Positions 44,455-53,362 of a DNA stretch of 64,000 bases are shown here, in pieces. Position 1 is the first letter of the stretch. Every line of letters begins with the position of its first letter. This DNA comes from Paraflavitalea sp966211765 (lineage in GTDB: Bacteria; Bacteroidota; Bacteroidia; Chitinophagales; Chitinophagaceae): contig CBIHOV010000025.1 in NCBI GenBank assembly GCA_966211765.1, positions 57,805 through 121,804 on the forward strand, given 5' to 3'. A program made the translations under genes and the position numbers. The notes below the pieces were generated by a model. It ran no database searches. It had not been told where the DNA came from and saw only the letters and a program-made list of their open reading frames with translations.

Positions 44455-44567
44455 GAGGCATTAAAATGGCCAAAAATGATGCATTTATTAAATCCGTCTA
44501 TCATATGTTTTCGTATATGGATATAGCGATCCCCTGTTTATCGTTCATTTTTAAAAAATTAAATCTT

Positions 44568-45257
44568 ATGGCAAAGCTTAGACCTTCTGTTATTAAGTTG
44601 CAGGGCTCCATTCTGGATGTGACAGTCGTTCACAGCAAACGATACAAACGTCATGTAAGAGCCAGGCGAGGAACTTATACACCAGTGACCCTGAATGATA
44701 AGATGAAGCAGAGTTCAACGCAATTATTAAGCAGCAATAAACCTGCCAAGCTGATCTTTGATGCGGTATGTAATGAACATAAAGATGGGGGCTTATGGAC
44801 TGACTTATTGAGCGTATTTAGAAAACAATTGAAAGAAGATAAAGGTTTTAGTTTTAAAGGGCTTTTGAAGCTGGAATGCAGCCGGCAGTATTCGCTGGAT
44901 AAGGTATTGCATAATCAATTCTCTGTGGAGGTAGACACGAAGCGAAAAAAGATGCAGGTAGCCGTTCATTTGCAAGCACATCCGATTTGGGAGAAGAAAG
45001 ATTACCTGGATGGTTACCAATTGAGTGTAACGGTGGTATTCCCTGACCTAAAGAAGGACAGTTTCAAAAAGGAAACGGTACGTGCTGCCATTGTTTCCTA
45101 TGAAGACGCGATACCGGTATTCCGCTTTGAAGTGCCTATGCCGGCCACGACTGCCCCCTGGGTATTGTTCCTGGGAGCGGCAGGCGCCCAAAAAGGAGAA
45201 GTGAACAATGTGCCTACTACCAAGGCAATGGCGGTGGTAAAGGTGTCTGAACCATGA
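44568..45257 (+). CDS. Hypothetical basic protein
   Basis: The 229-residue protein starts MAKLRPSVIKLQGSILDVTVV and is basic at its N-terminus (HSKRYKRHVRARRGTY). There is no signal peptide. It continues as a mixed beta-rich sequence (FSVEVDTKRKKMQVAVHLQAHPIW, YQLSVTVVFPDLKKD) and a C-terminal hydrophobic stretch WVLFLGAAGAQKGEV. I do not recognise the family. The start at 44568 is preferred over a longer frame from 44466, whose extra residues look untranslated. The stop overlaps the first unit of a 9-bp tandem repeat (45256-45291). Confidence 0.65.
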   Translation: MAKLRPSVIKLQGSILDVTVVHSKRYKRHVRARRGTYTPVTLNDKMKQSSTQLLSSNKPAKLIFDAVCNEHKDGGLWTDLLSVFRKQLKEDKGFSFKGLLKLECSRQYSLDKVLHNQFSVEVDTKRKKMQVAVHLQAHPIWEKKDYLDGYQLSVTVVFPDLKKDSFKKETVRAAIVSYEDAIPVFRFEVPMPATTAPWVLFLGAAGAQKGEVNNVPTTKAMAVVKVSEP

Positions 45258-45291
45258 TTTGTTGGATTTATTGGATTGGGAGGATGGGATG
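45256..45291 (+). repeat. 9-bp tandem array overlapping a stop codon
   Basis: Units GATTTGTTG, GATTTATTG, GATTGGGAG, GATGGGATG start within the TGA stop of the hypothetical gene at 44568-45257. Confidence 0.65.
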
Positions 45292-45371
45292 GAAGATTGT
45301 CTGGCCCCCGGAATAAGAGCGGCAAACTATGCTTCGAATTGTCAGTGGTGAAACCTAGCTCTCAGAACAAA

Positions 45372-45399
45372 AAAGCGCTCCCGGTAAGGGGAGCGCTTT
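45372..45399 (-). terminator. Bidirectional terminator between hypothetical gene and nrdA
   Basis: AAAGCGCTCCC and GGGAGCGCTTT form a perfect 11-bp stem with a six-base loop. On the reverse strand, the T-rich side of the stem is followed by TTTG, so it terminates nrdBA; an A-rich/T-rich border on the other side could also serve the forward gene. Confidence 0.85.
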
Positions 45400-45454
45400 A
45401 CTATTATAACGACTTCTGTATTCTTCAGAATTCTGGATACTATCTTCTGCTTTA

Positions 45455-47845
45455 TTACGCACTACAGGTTACACAACCCTCTTCCATGGTACAGGTAGCT
45501 CCTACGGGGATCACATCTCCATCAGCGCCTTCCACTACTTTCAGTGAATGGTTATCAGTGAGTGGCTCGGTCATTTTACCGCCTTGTTTTTCTACGGTAA
45601 ACTGTACGGCTTGTGAAGCTGCTTTCGTACGGAGGTAATACATACCGGTTTTCAAACCTTGTTTCCAGGCGTAGAAGTGCATGGAGGTGAGTTTACCAGT
45701 TGTAGGAGTATCCACAAACAGGTTCAGAGACTGAGACTGGCAGATATAGGCGCCACGGTCGGCAGCCATATCGATCAGTGTACGTTGCTTGATCTCCCAA
45801 ACAGTTTTATAGATTTCCTTGATCTTCTCAGGTATGCCTTCAATTTTCTGGATAGAACCATTGTGGGTGATGATCTTGTTCTTCATATCATCGTTCCACA
45901 GGTTCAGTTCTACCAGGTCCTTCAGCAAGTGTTTGTTCACTACTACAAACTCACCACTCAGTACACGGCGTACATAAATGTTGGAGGTGTAAGGTTCAAA
46001 ACATTCGTTGTTACCAAGAATCTGTGAAGTAGAAGCGGTAGGCATCGGCGCAACCAGCAAAGAGTTGCGAACACCATGCTCCATCACCTCAGCTTTCAGG
46101 CGGTACCAGTCCCAGCGCATAGTAGGCTCTGTATTCCAGAGATCATATTGGAATATGCCTTTGGAGGTAGGAGAACCTGCAAATGTTTCATAAGGACCTT
46201 CTATTTTAGCCAGGTCTTTACTAGCGGTCATGGCTGCAAAATAGATGGTTTCGAAGATCTCTTTATTCAGTTGCTTAGCCTCTGCACTTTCAAAAGGCAG
46301 GCGCATCAGGATAAAGGCATCTGCCAAACCTTGTACACCCAGCCCGATGGGGCGGTGGCGCAAATTAGAAGTCTTTGCTTCTTCTACGGGGTAATAGTTA
46401 TTGTCAATGATCTTATTCAGGTTCTTGGTAGCCTGGTAGGTTACATCATATAAGGCCTGGTGGTCAAACACGCCATTGGTCACAAAGCGGGGCAATGCCA
46501 GGGAAGCCAGGTTACAAACAGCTACCTCATTCTCGGAAGTAAATTCCAGGATCTCGGTACACAGGTTGCTGCTCTTGATGGTACCCAGGTTTTGCTGGTT
46601 TGATTTGCGGTTGGCAGCATCCTTGTACAACAAATAAGGGGTACCGGTTTCAATCTGCGCATCGAGGATAGCAAACCAAAGCTCTTGTGCTTTAATTGTT
46701 TTGCGTGCTCTTCCTTCCTGCTCATATTGGGCATACAGCTTCTCAAATTCTGCACCCCAGCACTCATGTAAGCCTGGTGCTTCATGCGGACAGAACAGGC
46801 TCCATTCGCCATTACTCTCTACGCGTTGCATAAACAGGTCGGGAATCCACAGTGCATAGAACAAGTCTCTTGCACGCATCTCTTCCTTACCATGGTTCTT
46901 CCGCAGGTCGAGGAATGCGAATACATCAGCATGCCAGGGCTCTAAATATATGGCGAAAGCGCCTTTACGTTTGCCACCACCCTGGTCTACATAGCGGGCA
47001 GTATCATTGAACACACGCAACATGGGGATGATACCGTTGCTGGTACCATTGGTACCGCCGATATAGCTTCCGGTGGCGCGGATGCCGTGAATAGACAGGC
47101 CAATACCGCCGGCGCTCTGTGATATCTTGGCGGTTTGCTTGAGGGTATCATAAATACCGTCAATGCTGTCTTCCTTCATGGTGAGCAGAAAGCAACTGCT
47201 CATTTGAGGTTTGGGGGTGCCGGCATTGAACAAGGTAGGCGTAGCGTGTGTGAACCAGCGTTCAGACATGAGGTGGTAGGTCTTGATAGCGCTGTCGATA
47301 TCTTCTTTGTGAATACCTACTGATACCCGCATGAACATATGCTGGGGGCGTTCCACCACTTTACCTTCTACTTTCAGCAGGTATGATTTTTCGAGTGTTT
47401 TAAACCCGAAATAGTCAAAGCTGTAGTCGCGGTCGTAAATAATGGTAGAATCGAGCAGTTCAGCATGTTGCTGAATGATCTCCCACACATCATCTGCCAG
47501 CAGTGGAGCGGCCTTACCGGCTTTGCTGTCTCTGCAATTGAACAGCAGTTCCATGGTGCCGGAAAAGCTCTTTATGGTATTCTTATGCAGGTTGCTAACA
47601 GCTATACGGCTCGCCAGCAATGCATAATCGGGGTGTTTTACGGTAAGGGAGGCGGCAGTTTCTGCAGCCAGGTTATCCAGTTCGGTAGTGGTAACACCAT
47701 CGTACAGGCCTTCAATTACTTTCTTCGCAACGTCGATGGAGTTCACAAATCTTCTGTCCAGCCCATAGCATAGCTTTTCTATGCGGGCAGTGATCTTGTC
47801 GAACTTGACAGATTCTTTTTTGCCGTTTCTTTTTATTACAAACAT
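45455..47845 (-). CDS. nrdA: Ribonucleoside-diphosphate reductase class I, alpha subunit
   Basis: NrdA reduces ribonucleoside diphosphates to deoxyribonucleotides. The 796-residue protein has an N-terminal ATP-cone (FVIKRNGKKESVKFDKITARIEKL), the active-site segments STPTLFNAGTPKPQMSSCFL-like (here HATPTLFNAGTPKPQMSSCFL) and NLCTEI, and the radical-transfer region ending in PMPTASTSQILGNNECFEPY. The C-terminal tail EEGCVTCSA supplies the redox Cys pair. It is 47 bases downstream of nrdB on the same strand, forming an nrdBA operon with beta first. A strong terminator follows. Identification secure. Confidence 0.97.
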   Translation of the reverse strand: MFVIKRNGKKESVKFDKITARIEKLCYGLDRRFVNSIDVAKKVIEGLYDGVTTTELDNLAAETAASLTVKHPDYALLASRIAVSNLHKNTIKSFSGTMELLFNCRDSKAGKAAPLLADDVWEIIQQHAELLDSTIIYDRDYSFDYFGFKTLEKSYLLKVEGKVVERPQHMFMRVSVGIHKEDIDSAIKTYHLMSERWFTHATPTLFNAGTPKPQMSSCFLLTMKEDSIDGIYDTLKQTAKISQSAGGIGLSIHGIRATGSYIGGTNGTSNGIIPMLRVFNDTARYVDQGGGKRKGAFAIYLEPWHADVFAFLDLRKNHGKEEMRARDLFYALWIPDLFMQRVESNGEWSLFCPHEAPGLHECWGAEFEKLYAQYEQEGRARKTIKAQELWFAILDAQIETGTPYLLYKDAANRKSNQQNLGTIKSSNLCTEILEFTSENEVAVCNLASLALPRFVTNGVFDHQALYDVTYQATKNLNKIIDNNYYPVEEAKTSNLRHRPIGLGVQGLADAFILMRLPFESAEAKQLNKEIFETIYFAAMTASKDLAKIEGPYETFAGSPTSKGIFQYDLWNTEPTMRWDWYRLKAEVMEHGVRNSLLVAPMPTASTSQILGNNECFEPYTSNIYVRRVLSGEFVVVNKHLLKDLVELNLWNDDMKNKIITHNGSIQKIEGIPEKIKEIYKTVWEIKQRTLIDMAADRGAYICQSQSLNLFVDTPTTGKLTSMHFYAWKQGLKTGMYYLRTKAASQAVQFTVEKQGGKMTEPLTDNHSLKVVEGADGDVIPVGATCTMEEGCVTCSA

Positions 47846-47892
47846 GGGATAGTATTTATTAGTGCATTAATGGATTAGTAGGTAAGCTGTAT

Positions 47893-48864
47893 TTAGAAAT
47901 CTTCTTCGAGTGAAAAACTTTGTGATTCTTTGCTGCCCATCACACCGCTTTTCTGGTAGTCCCCTACCCTCTTTTCGAAGAAGTTTGTTTTTCCTTCGAG
48001 GGAGATCATTTCCATGAAGTCGAATGGATTGGTGTTGTTGAACATTTTGGGGTAACCCAGTTCAGCCAGCCAGCGGTCGGCCACAAATTCAATGTACTGT
48101 TGCATCAGCTTGGCATTCATTCCGATCAGGTCTACGGGAAGGGCTTCTGTAATGAATTCCTTTTCAATCTTCACGGCATCGCTGATAATGGCATATACCG
48201 CTTCCTGGCTCATCTTATTGCTCAACATGCTGTACAGCAGGCAAGCGAATTCACAATGCAGGCCTTCATCGCGACTGATCAACTCGTTGCTGAAGGTGAG
48301 GCCGGGCATCAATCCCCGTTTTTTCATCCAGAAGATGGAGCAGAAGCTGCCACTGAAGAAAATGCCTTCTACGGCGGCAAAGGCAACGAGTCTTTCGGCA
48401 AAAGTGCCGTTCTCGATCCAGCGCAAGGCCCATTCAGCTTTCTTCTTCACAGCCGGCACGGTATCAATGGCATGGAATAAGCGATTTTTTTCCTGTGGAT
48501 CTTTAATATAGGTATCGATGAGCAAGGCGTAGGTTTCAGAATGGATGTTTTCCATCATGATCTGGAATCCGTAAAAGCAACGGGCTTCCGGTAACTGTAC
48601 TTCGCTCATGAAGTTAACAGCCAGGTTCTCATTCACAATACCATCGCTTGCCGCAAAAAAGGCCAGGACGTGTGAAATAAAATGACGCTCTCCGTCGTTT
48701 AAGTTGGCCCAGTGCTGCAGGTCACCGCTGAGGTCAATCTCTTCCGCTGTCCAGAAGCTGGCTTCATGCTTCTTGTACATCTCCCACACGCGGGGGTAGT
48801 TAATTGGCAGGATCACAAAGCGGTCTTTGTTTTCCTGTAGTAATATTTCGTTCTCGTTGCTCAT
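47893..48864 (-). CDS. nrdB: Ribonucleoside-diphosphate reductase class I, beta subunit
   Basis: NrdB carries the radical cofactor for NrdA. The 323-residue protein is a ferritin-like di-metal protein. It has EASFWTAEEIDLSGDL and DGIVNENLAVNFMSEVQLPEARCFYGFQIMMENIHSETYALLI, which carry metal-ligand Glu and His residues, then LVAFAAVEGIFFSGSFCSIFWMKKRGLMPGL and SRDEGLHCEFACLLY. The C-terminal peptide ends LEEDF, typical for binding the alpha subunit. It leads the nrdBA operon. The radical Tyr cannot be pinned without alignment, but YGFQ is the expected neighbourhood. Confidence 0.97.
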   Translation of the reverse strand: MSNENEILLQENKDRFVILPINYPRVWEMYKKHEASFWTAEEIDLSGDLQHWANLNDGERHFISHVLAFFAASDGIVNENLAVNFMSEVQLPEARCFYGFQIMMENIHSETYALLIDTYIKDPQEKNRLFHAIDTVPAVKKKAEWALRWIENGTFAERLVAFAAVEGIFFSGSFCSIFWMKKRGLMPGLTFSNELISRDEGLHCEFACLLYSMLSNKMSQEAVYAIISDAVKIEKEFITEALPVDLIGMNAKLMQQYIEFVADRWLAELGYPKMFNNTNPFDFMEMISLEGKTNFFEKRVGDYQKSGVMGSKESQSFSLEEDF

Positions 48865-50008
48865 GGTATATTTTTAGAACCGTTTGGTTAATATATGTGA
48901 CGACGATTCCCCTCCAATAGAATAACACTTCCATGGATGGAACCAAAAAATCACCCGTTACAAAAGGGAACAACACAATACCTGGTCACGGCACTGCCCG
49001 AAGGGGTGACTGGTGCAGTGTGTGACATGTATAGTAGTGCGATAACCTTTGATGCGAAGGCGAGGCACTAATTGTACGGCAGGTATCTGACTTTTTTCGT
49101 GAGCAATGGAAAGTGAGGCTTGAAAAGCTGCCGTTTGATGGGTCAGCCTTTTTAAACGTTTCACGTTTTCTGTTTCACGGAATTCACAGTTGCGCAACAG
49201 CCCATGATTTACACATGGTTCCCTTTTAATCCTGCCTAACCTCCTGTTTATGAGAGGAATAGACCAGGCACCGGTACAATACTTTGTAAAAGAGCGAATA
49301 CAAACTTAACCTTCATGGCGGGGTAGTTCAAATTAACTTAATAACAGGAGGTGGATAATTTAGCCGGGTGTGAATAGTGAACCGTTAATAGTGTGGAAGG
49401 CAGTGGATTTAAGCCTTCCGGTCCTGATGGGACGGGCATTTCAGGGGGTTGAATGATGCGTTTAGGTGCTGTTTCCTGCAAAATTGTATGCAAAAACGCT
49501 TAACCCAATGTTAACAATCGGGTTAGTGGTCAATTATGGAAATTTTGATCCCAAAATCGAAAACAAGGTGTCAATTAATGAAAGAAATTTATGGTACGGA
49601 CCTGGAAAACCAGAAGGTCTACATGATCATGAGAAAAACTATGCAATTTCAATAACCCGGGCCTTTCCTTTTCAAAAACGGGAATGCTACGATAGCTTAT
49701 GTTCGCCGGTCCGGGTTATCTGAAATTGTTGTATTGGCTGAGCAAGCCACTTGGTTAAGGTATTTGTCAATATAAATCGGTGCGGCAATGCCGGTAGCAT
49801 GTACAAGCGACAGTGTGCATGCTGCAAGCATTGATTCCGCCAACAGCTGACCCTCTCCTTTTTAACCTTTATAACCGCTGCTACCCGCTCACGGATGAGC
49901 ATCCTGGTACCCTTGCGTTCACTTGCTTTATTATTGAATACATGCTCTACAGGCGGGTGGCCGTGCTGTGCCCATGTACGACCCTAACATTAAGAAATTG
50001 TTACTGTG
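48865..50008. other. 1.1-kb intergenic region, no gene assigned
   Basis: The stretch separates nrdB from a divergently transcribed membrane-protein gene. Frames at 48958-49197 (reverse), 49466-49723 and 49813-50091 (forward) have no recognised domain and poor starts. The 100 bases upstream of nrdB should carry its promoter; I found no convincing NrdR box. No RNA gene or repeat was identified. Composition is unremarkable; it may hold decayed coding sequence, but I cannot support a specific one. Confidence 0.4.
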
Positions 50009-50470
50009 ATGAACAAAACCTTGCAAGTGGGGATCATCTCCCTGCTCCTTATCCTACTGATGGTCTATGCTGCGCTGGCCAAACTGAATGATTATGACAA
50101 TTTTCGATTCGGCCTTAGTGAATCACCCATCATAGCTCCTTTTGCCGGTATATTGGTATGGGCCGTGCCGGCTACGGAGCTTCTTATTGCCGCAATGCTG
50201 GCCTTGTCATTCCTGCGCCTGGCAGGATTGTACGCCTCTTTTGTGTTGATGTTGCTCTTCACCCTTTACATTGTTGTGATGTTGTCTTTCTATGATCACA
50301 TTCCCTGTTCCTGCGGGGGTGTATTGGAAGAGATGTCGTGGGGCGTGCACATTGGTTTCAACCTCGTATTCGTGTTGCTCAGCGCCTGGGCCATCAGGCT
50401 GGAAAAAAAGCGCCGACGACGGCTGCCGGCACTGCACTCCTTAGCAGCGCCGCCTCCTGTATTGAATTGA
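50009..50470 (+). CDS. MauE/DoxX-like redox membrane protein
   Basis: The 153-residue inner-membrane protein has four hydrophobic helices (starting LQVGIISLLLILLMVYAALA). A motif HIPCSCGG with Cys100 and Cys102 lies near the membrane border, the arrangement seen in MauE/DoxX-type redox proteins that handle disulfide exchange. A basic tail RLEKKRRRRLP follows the last helix, fixing topology. It is on the same strand as the kinase-LanC gene, although 650 bases upstream. A role in forming or reducing disulfides of an exported peptide would fit the Cys-rich neighbours but is only inference. The ATG at 50009 is used; GTG at 50006 precedes it directly. Confidence 0.78.
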   Translation: MNKTLQVGIISLLLILLMVYAALAKLNDYDNFRFGLSESPIIAPFAGILVWAVPATELLIAAMLALSFLRLAGLYASFVLMLLFTLYIVVMLSFYDHIPCSCGGVLEEMSWGVHIGFNLVFVLLSAWAIRLEKKRRRRLPALHSLAAPPPVLN

Positions 50471-50583
50471 TCAAGTTACTCTCCCCTGGTATTTTAAGTG
50501 TGAAGGCTGATGATCATCAGTCAACCTTGCTTTTATCAACGTTCACTATCCACAAAACCGTTCACCATTAAACCTATTGTGTC

Positions 50584-50871
50584 ATGCGCAAGAACATTCT
50601 TGAGCGTCTGGAACGCATTGACCGCCTTATCCGAATCAAAGGGACCGGTACCCCGGCTGAATTGGCGGCCAGATTAAAAATGTCTGAAAGAAATATTTAT
50701 CAGTACCTCAACCTCATGAGAGATCTGGGGGCGCCTATTAAATTTGATCCCTATCGGGAGACGTATTATTATAGTGAAGAAGGGCAGTTTATTATTTGTT
50801 TTCAGCCGGATAATAAAGATCATAAGGATGATAAAGATGACGTGAAACCCGTTGTTAAAAAGACTGCTTAA
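50584..50871 (+). CDS. Small HTH DNA-binding protein
   Basis: This 95-residue protein has an N-terminal winged-helix-type HTH: ILERLERIDRLIRIKGTGTPAELAARLKMSERNIYQYLNLMRDLG, resembling HTH_11-like regulators, which use the AELAARLKMSERNIYQYL part to contact DNA. The C-terminus is a charged tail rich in Lys/Asp (NKDHKDDKDDVKPVVKK). No sensor domain is present. It lies between the MauE-like and kinase-LanC genes, all on the + strand, so it may regulate this accessory cluster. The target is unknown. Confidence 0.8.
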   Translation: MRKNILERLERIDRLIRIKGTGTPAELAARLKMSERNIYQYLNLMRDLGAPIKFDPYRETYYYSEEGQFIICFQPDNKDHKDDKDDVKPVVKKTA

Positions 50872-51121
50872 GCCAATCCCGAATCATAATACAACACTGC
50901 AATAAAGGTGCAGTGAGCGGCTGTAAATTAGAAGGTGAATACAGCGACCGGCGTAAGCATACAGTAGGAATGATACCTGCTGTATGCTGTACAGCTGGCA
51001 CGTAATCGTTCATGATTATAAGTATTTCGATCTCAACTGCAAACTATTTACCTGGGGTAATAGTACATCTGCGGGAAGCAGGTAATTCGTCATGCTATTG
51101 CTCATAAAGAATCTTGAAACC

Positions 51122-53335
51122 ATGAAATCAGAAATTTTGAAACCAAAGGTCGTGGAAGAAGTCACCATCCCTCAGGCTTCTGAAGTTTCTCCTGTTGAGG
51201 AAGGCTTGGAACAGGAGCAGGAGCAGCCCAAAGGCAAGGTAGAGAAGAAAGCCGGTAAGCGCGTAGGTTATAACTATATCATTGTGAAAAGCTATAAAGA
51301 AAGCCAGAAGAATGATGTGGTGAAATGCCTGTATATTAAAAGTCTAACCAATTGGGGTTTCTGTGTGATCAAGGAGGGTAGCTATGGTGATACGAAGGAT
51401 AAAGAAGGCCGTGATATTATTGACCGGTTGAAATGGCAAAAGCAATTACACGAAGAGCTACAGAGCAAAGTACGCATCCCACGCCTGCTGGGCCATTTTG
51501 AAGAGAGCGGTAATTATTACCTGGTGATCGAGCATATCAGGGGAAAGGCTTTGCAGAAGGTTTGTTCGGAAAATCGGACAGTATTGCGACAATCAATGAT
51601 CACGGGAGATAAGTTGGGTATGAGGTTTCTAAACTACTTAATTCAGGTTACTGATATCCTTACGGTGTTACATGGACAGAAAATTGTGCACCGGGATGCT
51701 ACGCCCAATAACTATATGGTAACGCCCGGTGGCAGGGTCGCATTGATTGATATGGAAATGTGTTATGCGCTCGATACCCAATTTCCCACTCCACCATTTC
51801 CGCTGGGCACGCATGGGTATATGTCAACCCAGCAGGAAGCCATTCAAACACCTACCACGGCGGAAGATATTTTTGCGCTGGGGGCTATTATTTTACAAAT
51901 GTGGACTGGGGTGGCGCCGGGCAAGCTATCCCGGGAACCCATGGAGGTATTGCAGAAAAAGGTGGCCTTCTTTATTCCCGACAAGGCGATCGCTGCCCTG
52001 GTGCTTCGCTGCCTTGCACCGGAGGATGTTGTGCGCCCCACAGCTGCGGAAGTGCGGGAAGTGCTGGTGCAGTATAAAAATGACCTGAAGAAAAAAGCAT
52101 CCCGACCAGTCAACCAACCTGAACTATTTACTAAGGAGGATATATTGGCAACGCTGCAGGCTACTATTAATACCCTGGCCTCGCCCTTAATGGCTGACGA
52201 AGAGAAAGGATGGTTTTCCGATGATATGACGCCTCCAACGGGTGACGACAAGCATAAACTGCGCAAACAATGGTATGCCAGCTACAACCGGGGCGTTACA
52301 GGGGTGGTGTACCTGCTGGCGCAGGCTAAAAAGGCGGGGCTCGATGTAGACGTGACATTTCCTTTTGTTGACAAGGCGCTTGAGCTTGTACACATTAAAT
52401 ACATTAAAAGGCTCAGGAAGGCATCTGGTGGCCTGCATTATGCATCGGATGGCATTGCAGCAGTGTTAACTTCTGCTGTAAAACATGGGCTAATAGAAGC
52501 TTCTGAGGAGCATTTGGATTGGATCGACAAATTGCTGGAGAAGAAAAATGACTCGACGAATATGATTGGTGGTGTGGCTGGCCAGGGCCTGGCCAATATG
52601 GTGTGCAAAGCATTTATTAGTCCTGCTACGCTGCGGGAACGCCTGGAACACTATGCGCAGGTCTTATCAGATAAACAAGAGGAAGATGGCTCGTGGACGA
52701 ATGGGTTCATCAAAAAGAAGTATAGCAAGAAGCATAAGAAAAAAGTGAGTCCGGGTTTTGCCTTTGGCATGGCCGGCACCCTTTATTTCTTATTGGAACT
52801 AGGAAAATGTTATCCCGAGAATACTGTGGTGCAGGAAATGACGGAGCAGGGGTTACGATGGCTGATGAAAAAAGCAGCCCGGAAAAATGGTACTTATCAA
52901 TGGCGTTCTTCCAGGGATAAAGAGTTGAATTATGGCTGGTCAGATGGCAGTAGTGGTATTGCCCTGGCATTCATAAAAGGCTATGAGTGTACAGGAACGA
53001 TAGTATCCAAGCAATATGCGCTTGGTGCTTTACGCAGTATTCCTGCCGCTATTACCGATACTAGTATCAGCCAATGGCAAGGGCTCAGTGGTCTTGGCGA
53101 AGTATACCTGGAAGCTTACCGGGTGTTCAGGGAGCAGGAATGGCTGGATAGGGCAGGTTGGATAGCGCAGGTAATTATGCAGTTGAAAAAGGAACATCCC
53201 AAACACGGCAATTATTGGCTGGTGGAGCATGAGCGTCAGCCGGTGGCCAATTTTATGTTGGGGAATAGCGGGGTGATGCATTTTCTGTTGCGGTACTGCT
53301 ATCCGGATGCCATAGGCTTTCCGCTGTCGGTGTGA
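51122..53335 (+). CDS. Protein kinase-LanC-like fusion (LanKC-like), zinc site missing
   Basis: The 737-residue protein resembles the C-terminal part of class III/IV lanthipeptide synthetases. The kinase domain (about 55-320) has Lys84 in FCVIKEGSYGD, HRDATPNN (190-197), and IDMEM, which replaces DFG like the LIDFE of LanKC kinases. The toroid (about 385-737) has seven GxxG helix repeats (GVTG, SDGI, GVAG, GMAG, GSSG, GLSG, GNSG). The LanC zinc ligands are absent: WSDG (606-609) has Ser for Cys, and MLGNSG replaces CHG-x2-G. The N-terminal lyase domain is missing. So cyclase activity is doubtful. It is followed 27 bases on by an unknown gene. Start at 51122 or 51092. Confidence 0.85.
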   Translation: MKSEILKPKVVEEVTIPQASEVSPVEEGLEQEQEQPKGKVEKKAGKRVGYNYIIVKSYKESQKNDVVKCLYIKSLTNWGFCVIKEGSYGDTKDKEGRDIIDRLKWQKQLHEELQSKVRIPRLLGHFEESGNYYLVIEHIRGKALQKVCSENRTVLRQSMITGDKLGMRFLNYLIQVTDILTVLHGQKIVHRDATPNNYMVTPGGRVALIDMEMCYALDTQFPTPPFPLGTHGYMSTQQEAIQTPTTAEDIFALGAIILQMWTGVAPGKLSREPMEVLQKKVAFFIPDKAIAALVLRCLAPEDVVRPTAAEVREVLVQYKNDLKKKASRPVNQPELFTKEDILATLQATINTLASPLMADEEKGWFSDDMTPPTGDDKHKLRKQWYASYNRGVTGVVYLLAQAKKAGLDVDVTFPFVDKALELVHIKYIKRLRKASGGLHYASDGIAAVLTSAVKHGLIEASEEHLDWIDKLLEKKNDSTNMIGGVAGQGLANMVCKAFISPATLRERLEHYAQVLSDKQEEDGSWTNGFIKKKYSKKHKKKVSPGFAFGMAGTLYFLLELGKCYPENTVVQEMTEQGLRWLMKKAARKNGTYQWRSSRDKELNYGWSDGSSGIALAFIKGYECTGTIVSKQYALGALRSIPAAITDTSISQWQGLSGLGEVYLEAYRVFREQEWLDRAGWIAQVIMQLKKEHPKHGNYWLVEHERQPVANFMLGNSGVMHFLLRYCYPDAIGFPLSV

Positions 53336-53362
53336 ATAAACTTATACTACTAAACTTATTGT

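Larger units (their letters stand above)
44142..44567. other. Repeat-rich intergenic region
   Basis: This 426-bp spacer lies between divergent genes. It contains a GCAAGCT-type heptamer array at 44205-44225, an A/G-rich stretch to about 44290, and an eight-unit 11-bp array at 44367-44454. AT-rich sequence follows up to the start of the hypothetical gene at 44568. Confidence 0.6.

Noticed and set aside
49466..49723. Short forward ORF in the 1.1-kb nrdB upstream gap
   Set aside because: No family match and no codon-use support; reported only as part of the unassigned gap.
50872..51121. Possible lanthipeptide precursor gene upstream of the kinase-LanC gene
   Set aside because: No short ORF with a leader and Ser/Thr/Cys core could be supported in this gap.
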